A DNA stretch of 64,000 bases. It comes from Sediminibacterium magnilacihabitans. Its GTDB lineage: Bacteria; Bacteroidota; Bacteroidia; Chitinophagales; Chitinophagaceae. The stretch spans positions 124,001 to 188,000 of the forward strand of contig PVEQ01000004.1 in NCBI GenBank assembly GCA_002973575.1, written 5' to 3'. The notes beneath the pieces are model-generated. The model had not been told where the DNA came from and made no database searches. It was given only the letters and a program-made list of their open reading frames with translations. This document shows positions 41,905-49,568 of the stretch, piece after piece. A program made the translations under genes and the position numbers. The first letter of the stretch is position 1. Every line of letters begins with the position of its first letter.

Positions 41905-42765
41905 TACCTGTTCCTTGGCCTTCTCCAGCTCGTCTTTCATCAGTATCACACATTGCTGCATCTGTGAGTCGTAGGCTTTAGAACCGGTGGTATTGATCTC
42001 TCTTCCGAGTTCCTGCAATATGAACGATAATTTTTTCCCTTTACTGATATCTTTTTCTTCCAGTATCGTACGAAAATAATCGCAATGGTTTTTCAGTCGC
42101 ACCTGTTCTTCGCTGATGTCGATTTTTTCAATATAATAGATCAGTTCCTGTTCCATGCGGTTGGGATCATAATTGTCTTTCCCCACATTGTCTTCCAGCA
42201 CTTTAACCAATCCTTCCTTGATCTTTGCTCTCCGCTTGGGTTCCAGGGCCTGAATGGCTTGTTGTTGCGCTTCTATATTGGCAATCCGCAGGAGCAGGTC
42301 GGCCTCAAGCGATTTGCCTTCGTCTTTGCGGTGCTCATTGAGATCGCCGATGGCAGCTTTCATCAAACGCTCAAAGCTTTTCCACTCTTCATCGCTCAGT
42401 GTTTCAGTAGAAGGGGTGATGACATCGGGTAGTTTCAGGATCGTGCTGAGAATGTCTCCGTGCGGGAGTTTCAGCTCATTGGCCAGTTCCGATACGGGCT
42501 GGTAATAAGCTTTGGCCAGATCGGTATTGATGGTAACAGGTTTGGACGCACCGTTTTGTTTGATGGTGATCACACATTCCACACTTCCTCTTTGCAACCC
42601 TTCATTCAGCAAATTGCGTATATCGAATTCAAAAGGTTTTAACAGCGCCGGGATATTCAACCGGAGGTCAAACTGTTTGCCGTTCAGCGAACGAACTTCA
42701 ATAAGAAAAGTCTTGTCGAACAGGGTCTGCTCTGCCCTGCCATAACCTGTCATGGAATACAACAT
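41890..42765 (-). CDS. yicC: YicC family endoribonuclease
   Basis: A 291-residue cytosolic protein of the YicC/YloC family, reported to act as an RNase. The start at 42765 gives MLYSMTGYGRAEQTLFDKTF, the family N-terminus; the frame is open to 42822 but without similarity. The C-terminal DUF1732 region has the typical DKIDI-like stretch YYIEKIDISEEQVRLKNHCD and the end LGREINTTGSKAYDSQM. A TTG and TTACATTG pair upstream (42782-42812, minus) may be its promoter; the sus terminator separates it from the sus operon. Confidence 0.94.
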   Translation of the reverse strand: MLYSMTGYGRAEQTLFDKTFLIEVRSLNGKQFDLRLNIPALLKPFEFDIRNLLNEGLQRGSVECVITIKQNGASKPVTINTDLAKAYYQPVSELANELKLPHGDILSTILKLPDVITPSTETLSDEEWKSFERLMKAAIGDLNEHRKDEGKSLEADLLLRIANIEAQQQAIQALEPKRRAKIKEGLVKVLEDNVGKDNYDPNRMEQELIYYIEKIDISEEQVRLKNHCDYFRTILEEKDISKGKKLSFILQELGREINTTGSKAYDSQMQQCVILMKDELEKAKEQVLNVL

Positions 42766-42835
42766 CGCGTTGGTGTTAATGGTGCAATGTAAGCAATGTA
42801 ATGTTTGATAACAAGTCAGCACCTGTTTTCATGAG

Positions 42836-42858
42836 AAAGGGGGCATAAATGCCCCCTT
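42836..42858 (-). terminator. Terminator of the amylase-sus operon
   Basis: 8-bp GC-rich stem GGGGGCAT-TT-ATGCCCCC (minus strand, 42856-42839), then TTTCT. It lies 25 nt after the susF-like stop. The flanking AGAA/TTCT extends the stem, so it may work in both directions. Confidence 0.75.
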
Positions 42859-42881
42859 CTTTCAACCAAAAACACTGCTTG

Positions 42882-44036
42882 CTATTGCTTGGTAACCGTA
42901 TAACTATTGTCTATGAACCTTACTACAAATTTGTAAGTACCCGAAGCATCTGGTCCAGGGAAGTTCGATGATGCATCGTATGCAAAGGTTCCGCCTGCTT
43001 TCAAAGAAGGGATGGTATTATCTGGCACAGCAAACTTGTGACTCCAATCGCCATTCACCGGCAGGAACAAGTATTGCTTTCCTCCATTCAATGACAGGGT
43101 CAGTTCGAACTGGGTGGAGTTCACCTGTGTGAATTGCTGACTGGGTACCGGTACAGGATTGCTCCATCCACCCGGAGTAGCATCGCCCACGATGAATAGA
43201 TTGGCGGGTAATACACCAGTATAAGGTGTAACGGTGAATTTACCTGCCTGGAAATCTACAATGATCTTATACCTGCCGGAAGTAGCCGGACCAGGGATAT
43301 TATCGTTCAGGTCGGCGCCGAAGCTGCCACCTGCATTGAGGCTTGCAACTGTTTTATCGGCCACGGAAAATTTGTGGCTCCAGTCGCCATTTACCGGTAA
43401 CAGTAAATATTCATTACCACCTGTCAGGTTGAAAATACCTCCGTAAGTAACCGAATCAATTTTAGTGAACTCCTGAGTCGGGGCTGGAACGGGGTTGTTC
43501 CAACCACCGGCAGTAGCACTACCTACAATGAATAACCTGCCGGAAGCAGGGGGAGTAACTTTCGGCGGTATTTTGTAGGGCGTCATTTTTACTTTGATCA
43601 CATTGGATCGCAGTAATTCGTTGTTATTGGCATAAGAGGAAGTGATCCGGATATCCATATCATAGGCCACACCAAAAGAGAAACCATATCCCAGCAAAAT
43701 CGCATTCAGGTCTTTTGCGGTGAAGGAAGTGGTCAGCGCACCGCTGAGGGTACGGCTCACTGATTTGGAGAAATTCCTTCCGCTGGAATCGATCTCAACA
43801 ATGTATTTAACCGTTGAAGAGTCTACTGAATATTTGGGATTGCTCCAGGTCAGCGTGAGCGCTACTTTTGAAGAATCTGCAGGTGCAGCAGCAACCGTGC
43901 TGGAAGAACTGCTCAATGTAACCGCAGTTCCCGGCTGGTAATATGGCAGATCGCCCACCTTCTTCTCACAGGCTGTAAAGAAACCAATCAACAGCACTGC
44001 GAGGAAACTGAGTTTTGCAAAATATTTCATAGTCAT
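42882..44036 (-). CDS. SusF-like surface starch-binding lipoprotein
   Basis: Outer-membrane lipoprotein of 384 residues. The signal ends in LIGFFTAC (Cys about 23); a second ATG at 44030 gives the same signal. An N-terminal Ig-like/SusE domain (residues 30-165) is followed by two tandem modules of about 105 residues, each starting with LFIVGxATxGGWxNPVP and containing LPVNGDWSHKF. The SusE-like gene upstream has one copy of this module. The Trp-rich repeats are likely maltooligosaccharide-binding sites that hold starch at the surface. It is the last gene of the operon, 18 nt after the SusE-like gene. Confidence 0.88.
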   Translation of the reverse strand: MTMKYFAKLSFLAVLLIGFFTACEKKVGDLPYYQPGTAVTLSSSSSTVAAAPADSSKVALTLTWSNPKYSVDSSTVKYIVEIDSSGRNFSKSVSRTLSGALTTSFTAKDLNAILLGYGFSFGVAYDMDIRITSSYANNNELLRSNVIKVKMTPYKIPPKVTPPASGRLFIVGSATAGGWNNPVPAPTQEFTKIDSVTYGGIFNLTGGNEYLLLPVNGDWSHKFSVADKTVASLNAGGSFGADLNDNIPGPATSGRYKIIVDFQAGKFTVTPYTGVLPANLFIVGDATPGGWSNPVPVPSQQFTQVNSTQFELTLSLNGGKQYLFLPVNGDWSHKFAVPDNTIPSLKAGGTFAYDASSNFPGPDASGTYKFVVRFIDNSYTVTKQ

Positions 44037-44054
44037 TTTGTTTAATCGTTGCGT

Positions 44055-44891
44055 TTATTGTTTGGTTACGATGAATTTGCCACGCTGGAAGTCGGCCTGT
44101 ATTTTATAGGTACCGCTTGCAGTGGGGGCAGGAATATCTTGTCCAGAATCTGCAATAAAATCTCCGCCACTGTCTCCCAAACCGGCAATGGTATTGTCTT
44201 TCACAGCATACTTGTGGCTCCAGTCGCCATTCTTAGGCAGGAACAGATAGTGCTTGCCTCCGGTGAGTGCCACTGTGATCTCATAAAAAGTAGGGCTTAT
44301 CTGTGTAAACTGCTGGCTGGGCACGGGCACAGGATTATTCCACCCACCCGGCGTGGCGTCACCTACCAGGTACAAAACGCCACCAGAGGGTGGTGTTACT
44401 TTGGGAGGAATCGCGTACGGTGTTACGGCGAATTTCAGCACGTTGGAAATCAGCATGGCAGCATTATTGGCCATATAAGATTTCACCCTGATCTCAAGAT
44501 TGTGTGACATGCCGGGTTTCAATTGCAACTGATTCAACAGGTAGTCGTTGAACTGTCCCTGTGCGATAGACAAAGAGAGGTCCTTGCTAACAGCAACCGT
44601 TTGCTTGCCCGGATTGGTGAAGTTGGCGCCGCTGGTATCGATCTCTACCAAATAAAAAACATCCTGCGATCCAATGCCTGAAGTGAATTTATAATTGGGA
44701 TTGGTCCAGGAAAGTTTGATCGCTTCCTGGTCGCGCATGGTATAGTCCAGTGCAATGGTATTGCTCACAGATGATGTCAACACAGGATTCGTGCCTCCTT
44801 CAAAATAATTCCTGGCTTCATCCTTTTTGCACGACGCAACAGTAATGGCGAGCAGGGATGAGAAGAAGAGGTATTTAAAAATATTTTTCAT
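44055..44891 (-). CDS. SusE-like surface starch-binding lipoprotein
   Basis: A 278-residue lipoprotein: signal MKNIFKYLFFSSLLAITVASC, with lipidated Cys21 followed by KKDE, fitting surface export. The N-terminal SusE domain (about 30-165) includes ALDYTMRDQEAIKLSWTNPN. One carbohydrate-binding module follows, from LYLVGDATPGGWNNPVPVPS to the end, nearly the same as the modules in the SusF-like protein. It likely helps the SusC/D pair catch glucans. Confidence 0.88.
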   Translation of the reverse strand: MKNIFKYLFFSSLLAITVASCKKDEARNYFEGGTNPVLTSSVSNTIALDYTMRDQEAIKLSWTNPNYKFTSGIGSQDVFYLVEIDTSGANFTNPGKQTVAVSKDLSLSIAQGQFNDYLLNQLQLKPGMSHNLEIRVKSYMANNAAMLISNVLKFAVTPYAIPPKVTPPSGGVLYLVGDATPGGWNNPVPVPSQQFTQISPTFYEITVALTGGKHYLFLPKNGDWSHKYAVKDNTIAGLGDSGGDFIADSGQDIPAPTASGTYKIQADFQRGKFIVTKQ

Positions 44892-44915
44892 GACAAAAAG
44901 TTGACTGTTTAAGAA

Positions 44916-46550
44916 TTAATACCCTGGGTTCTGGTCCAGGTTACTGTTAGAAGTCCTGTTAGAAGCGGGGACCGGATATAGGTTGTATTTCGAATCAACA
45001 CCAGTTCCGGAAGACACGCCTCCTTTCCATGGCCACAGGTATGTATTCGTGGTCAGCAGGTTGTACCGGATCAGGTCTGTTCTGCGATGTCCTTCCCAAT
45101 ACAATTCCCTTGCACGCTCATCGAGTATCAGTTGCAGACTCAAATCTCCTGCAGCCAGTTGTCCCACATTGTTGGTACCATAACTATCGCCATAGGCCCT
45201 GAACCTTATTTTGTTGAGATAAATCAAAGCAGTAGCTGCATCTCCTCCTGTACCGCCACGGAGTACAGACTCGGCATAGATCAGGTACATTTCAGACAAA
45301 CGGAAAACAGGGAAGTCCACATCTGCGAATGTTTTGGTAACATCAGATACGGCGCCGCCGTCTGAACGGATGTTCACGTATTTCTTCATGTGTAATCCAT
45401 TGGCAAAATTGCTTACATCACTGATGGCGATCTGAGAATTGGATGTACCGAATTTGGAAGTAGTGAAGAGTGCCCTTTGGTCTGTATTGCCTGATCTATC
45501 GGAAAACAGGTTAGCCAATGCCGATGTAGCGCGGTAACCATACCATCCACCACCTACACCATATTCTGCAGCGTCATCGCCTGCAGCTGCGTGCACAAAG
45601 AAGGTAGTATTACCATAAGCCTGTGTATGTAATCCATCGCAATTGATGGCGAAGATGAATTCATCTTTCTGCTTATCATTATCGGCCATGAACAGCTTGC
45701 TGTATCCAGATTTCAGTGTATAACCTCCGCCGATCACTTTCTGCGCATAGGCGATGGCATCGCTGTACCGTGGTGTTCCGGTGTATACACCTGCATTCAG
45801 GTACATACGTGCCAGCAACGCCCATGCAGCGCCCTGGTCTACCCTGCCATACTCGATGGTTTTCACAGGAGCCAGGTCGCCATCGATCGCTTTCAGTTCT
45901 TTTTCAATGAAGGCGAAAAGATCGGCTCGTTTGATCTGCTTGGGCAGACTGCTTCCGATGCCATCTGCTTCGGTAATGAAAGTAGAATTACCAAACAAAT
46001 CCATCATCACCCAATAATTGAAAGCTCTCAGGAAGCGGGCTTCTGCTCTCGATTTTTTGATATCGGCTGCATCGTTACCTGTGATACCTCTGGAAGCCAG
46101 TTTATCGTCTGTCGATTCACGCAGGTATTCATTGATGAGCGTGATGTTGTAAATAGGCCTTGCATACATTCCTTTCAGGAAAGGATCAGCGCTGGTCCAT
46201 TTAAGATCGTGAAAATCATGGATGGTCTGGTCGTTCCAGGCTACCACTGCTTCATCGGTAGGCAACTCTTCGCAATTGAAAAAACCGCGGATGAATGCCA
46301 CTTGTGAACCTTCATCGAGACCACCACCGATATCCGGATTGCCCGCAGGGCCTGAATTACCGGTAATAGCCAATGAACCATATATTTTGGCCAACACGCT
46401 TTTATAACCAGCCGCACTGGAATAGGTTTTCTCAGGCGTGAGGTCGTTCTGCGGAAACAGGTCCAGTTTTTTAGAGCAGGCGGTGACAGATAAAACTGCA
46501 ACAGCCGCTATAATCGTATTCTTTATGATATTGTTTTGCATACTAATCAT
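44916..46550 (-). CDS. susD: SusD/RagB family glycan-binding lipoprotein
   Basis: The cap of the SusC channel at the cell surface, 544 residues. The lipoprotein signal ends in VLSVTAC (Cys about 25), followed by SKKLDLFPQNDLTPEKTYSS, the SusD-like N-terminus. TPR-like helices such as RADIKKSRAEARFLRAFNYW and the C-terminal ERARELYWEGHRRTDLIRYN are clear family marks. A second ATG at 46541 is possible. It starts 9 nt after the susC stop. The locus context makes starch or maltodextrin the likely ligand. Confidence 0.95.
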   Translation of the reverse strand: MISMQNNIIKNTIIAAVAVLSVTACSKKLDLFPQNDLTPEKTYSSAAGYKSVLAKIYGSLAITGNSGPAGNPDIGGGLDEGSQVAFIRGFFNCEELPTDEAVVAWNDQTIHDFHDLKWTSADPFLKGMYARPIYNITLINEYLRESTDDKLASRGITGNDAADIKKSRAEARFLRAFNYWVMMDLFGNSTFITEADGIGSSLPKQIKRADLFAFIEKELKAIDGDLAPVKTIEYGRVDQGAAWALLARMYLNAGVYTGTPRYSDAIAYAQKVIGGGYTLKSGYSKLFMADNDKQKDEFIFAINCDGLHTQAYGNTTFFVHAAAGDDAAEYGVGGGWYGYRATSALANLFSDRSGNTDQRALFTTSKFGTSNSQIAISDVSNFANGLHMKKYVNIRSDGGAVSDVTKTFADVDFPVFRLSEMYLIYAESVLRGGTGGDAATALIYLNKIRFRAYGDSYGTNNVGQLAAGDLSLQLILDERARELYWEGHRRTDLIRYNLLTTNTYLWPWKGGVSSGTGVDSKYNLYPVPASNRTSNSNLDQNPGY

Positions 46551-46559
46551 TTTTCAGAA

Positions 46560-49529
46560 TCAGAAATCAAAGTTTAACCCCAATGAGAATACCCTTGGGC
46601 GTGGATAGATATTGTTGTCAACGCCTGAGCTGCTCGAGTTTTCAGGATCCAGTCCTTTGTATTTGGTAATCACAAACACGTTCTGGACACTCGCCGATAT
46701 GCGCATCTGCGCACGATTATTGAACACTTTACCGGCGTTATAACCGAAGTTGATATTATCCAGTCGCAGGAAAGAAGCATTCTCTATATAATAATCAGAC
46801 AGGTATTGGTTGTTCACGAATCCGGTGTACAGGTAGTCGCGCGAAGCATTGCCAATGAAGTTGATCGGGTTCTTGATAGCCCTTAAAACACCATTATTGG
46901 AGTTGAAGTTGTTATAGAGATAACCACCCAGCGATCCGTGTGCAGCGAAACCTACGCTGATGCGCTTGTATATAACCTGGGTGTTGATGCCCAGCAATAC
47001 ATCCGCTGAAGGTTTCTTATAGTAATAGCGGTCAGATTCGTCGATCCTGCCATCCCTGTTCAAATCGTCGTACAGGCTTTCGATGGGTTTACCGGTGGTT
47101 CTGTCGTAGATTTGCTTGTACACATTGTACACATAAGGCGCATAACCCACTGCAAATTTGCCGATGTTGTTTCCGGTACCACCGCTGATACCACCAACGT
47201 CAATGCCTTTGAAGTTAGGGTCCTGCTGTTTCAGCAGGTTGGTGATCTCGGTTTTGTTGTAAGTAAAGTTGAATCCCAAATCCCATTCCAGGTCTTTCTG
47301 TTTTACGGGAATGGTATTCACTGCGAATTCCACACCCTTGTTCTCAATATTACCTACGTTGGTAAGCAAAGCGATATCAAAGTTGGAGCCAGGCGCTACA
47401 GGGATCACACTCAACAGGTCTTTTGTTTTTTTCTTATACACATCCACTGATCCGGAGATCCTGTTGTTCAGGAATGCGAAGTCAAGACCCAGGTTGGTAG
47501 TGGTAGTGGTTTCCCATTTGATATTCGGATCGTAGGCAGATGGACGAAGGAAGCTATAGAAAGTATTACCGAACTGGTATTGTGCAGTGTTACTGCTCTG
47601 GGAATATTTCGGCAGGTATCCGTAGTAGTTACCAATGTCTTGCTGACCGGTAACACCTACGCTGGCACGGAATTTCAGTTCACTCACAACACTGCTGCCT
47701 TTGAAAAAGTCTTCATTTATTTTCCAGGCAACTGATACAGCAGGGAAATAGCCCACCCTGTTGGCAGTAGAGAATTTCGAGCTCGCATCTCTTCTGATTG
47801 AAGCGGTGAGGTAATATTTATCAGCAAGTGAATAGTTGAGTCGTCCTAAATAAGATTCCATACGGAACTCAGGTTTGTCGGTAGCGAATGTAGGTGTGCT
47901 TCCAGGAATCAGTACACCATTCTGACCATAAGAAGCAAAGTTGCTCACTTCCGTAACGAAATCCTGGTATTCATGACTCACTAACACATCAAGTTTACTA
48001 TCGATGCTCTTGATATCTTTGTTATACAATAACGATACACCGGCCAGTGTGTATTTTTTCTTTTGTTCATAGTGCACATAACGGCCTGCCGTTTTGTAAT
48101 TGGTGGCAGAAACAGAATCTGTGTTATCGTTGCCGCTACCACTGGCATTATCGATTCCGAGGTTGGTCAGCACATGCAGGTCGGGGAAGAAATGCAGTTT
48201 ATAATCAAGCTGCACATTACCGATCAGCCTGTTCACCGTAGAGCGGTTGTCTCTCAGGTTCAGCAGGGCCAGTGGGTTACGGGTCGACAGGTCAATGGGT
48301 TTGCCATCTGGCTGCAGCCATTCGTAATAGCCGCCATATTTATTGTTGGCATATACTGGTTGTGTAGGATCGAAAGCAACTGCTGAACCAATAGCGCCCT
48401 GGTCGGCAAAACGGTTGGTGGTTCTGCTTGCTTTTACTGCTACTTCAACCGATAAATGATTATCGAAGAATTTTGGTGAGAGGTTCAGTGCAGAAGACAT
48501 ACGATCGAAATGATCTGTTTTCAGTATACCATCCTGGTTCAGGTATCCGAGCGAAAGACGGAAAGGAATATTTCCGATACCGCCGCTGGCGCTGATATTG
48601 TTATCATTGCCGATAGCTGTCTTATAAATTTGTTTCTGCCAGTCGGTATTTGCCGTTCCCAATAATTTTTTATACGTATTATCTCCACTGGCTGCTGCAT
48701 CTGCATTGATGATGCTCCTGATCTCATCACCACTCAGCACACCAACTGTTTTAGCTACCGACCCGGAAGAAAGCTGTGTATTGAAATTATAACGCACTTT
48801 CCCTTTGGCGCCTTTCTTGGTAGTGATGATCAATACGCCATTCGATGCCCTCGAACCATACAGCGCAGTGGCCGAAGCGTCTTTCAATACGCTGATCGAT
48901 TCAATATCATTGGGGTTGATGGTATTCAGCAGGTTGGCAGAACCCGCAACACCATTACCATCTACAGCAATACCATCGATTACGATCAACGGATCGTTGC
49001 TGGCATTGAGAGAAGCGCCTCCGCGGATACGGATACGGCTGCCACCACCCGCGGCGCCACCACCGGAAGTGATTTCCAAACCGGCTACCTTACCCTGCAA
49101 CAACTGCTCGGAAGATGCGATGCTTCCTTTCTGGAAATCTTTGGCCGAGATAGCAGTTACAGAAGAAGTAAGATCGCTTTTCTTGCGCGTGCCATAAGCG
49201 ATCACAATCACATCACCCAATGCTTTATCGATGGGCTCCAGCGCAACATTCACCGCACCATCGCTTATTTTCACCTCCCTGTTGGCATATCCTATGCTGG
49301 ATATCATTAGTGTGGTAGCACCAGATGGAACTTTTAAGCTGAAACTACCATCGGCGGCTGTTTGCGTACCAACGGAAGATCCTTTCACCGTCACCGACAC
49401 GCTCTGCAAAGCCGTGCCGTTCCTTGAATCTGTCACTTTTCCCGTAACAGTTCTTTGCTGCGCCTGTGCAGACAACTGCAACAACAACGCAGGTAAGATC
49501 ATTAATAGAAGCAAGCGTTTTACGTTCAT
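46560..49529 (-). CDS. susC: SusC/RagA TonB-linked outer membrane receptor
   Basis: TonB-dependent channel that imports the oligosaccharides caught by SusD, 989 residues. Signal peptide to about residue 23 (LLLQLSAQAQ). A carboxypeptidase-regulatory-like domain follows at 25-105 (RTVTGKVTDSRNGTALQSVS), then the TonB-box/plug with VIAYGTRKKSDLTSSVTAIS and IRGGASLNASNDPLIVIDGI, and the SusC signature GSRASNGVLIITTKKG. The C-terminal barrel ends YPRPRVFSLGLNFDF. It sits 39 nt after the amylase. Confidence 0.97.
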   Translation of the reverse strand: MNVKRLLLLMILPALLLQLSAQAQQRTVTGKVTDSRNGTALQSVSVTVKGSSVGTQTAADGSFSLKVPSGATTLMISSIGYANREVKISDGAVNVALEPIDKALGDVIVIAYGTRKKSDLTSSVTAISAKDFQKGSIASSEQLLQGKVAGLEITSGGGAAGGGSRIRIRGGASLNASNDPLIVIDGIAVDGNGVAGSANLLNTINPNDIESISVLKDASATALYGSRASNGVLIITTKKGAKGKVRYNFNTQLSSGSVAKTVGVLSGDEIRSIINADAAASGDNTYKKLLGTANTDWQKQIYKTAIGNDNNISASGGIGNIPFRLSLGYLNQDGILKTDHFDRMSSALNLSPKFFDNHLSVEVAVKASRTTNRFADQGAIGSAVAFDPTQPVYANNKYGGYYEWLQPDGKPIDLSTRNPLALLNLRDNRSTVNRLIGNVQLDYKLHFFPDLHVLTNLGIDNASGSGNDNTDSVSATNYKTAGRYVHYEQKKKYTLAGVSLLYNKDIKSIDSKLDVLVSHEYQDFVTEVSNFASYGQNGVLIPGSTPTFATDKPEFRMESYLGRLNYSLADKYYLTASIRRDASSKFSTANRVGYFPAVSVAWKINEDFFKGSSVVSELKFRASVGVTGQQDIGNYYGYLPKYSQSSNTAQYQFGNTFYSFLRPSAYDPNIKWETTTTTNLGLDFAFLNNRISGSVDVYKKKTKDLLSVIPVAPGSNFDIALLTNVGNIENKGVEFAVNTIPVKQKDLEWDLGFNFTYNKTEITNLLKQQDPNFKGIDVGGISGGTGNNIGKFAVGYAPYVYNVYKQIYDRTTGKPIESLYDDLNRDGRIDESDRYYYKKPSADVLLGINTQVIYKRISVGFAAHGSLGGYLYNNFNSNNGVLRAIKNPINFIGNASRDYLYTGFVNNQYLSDYYIENASFLRLDNINFGYNAGKVFNNRAQMRISASVQNVFVITKYKGLDPENSSSSGVDNNIYPRPRVFSLGLNFDF

Positions 49530-49568
49530 ATACTTTGTTTTTTCAGTTTTGGCAAATGAGGGGATTGT

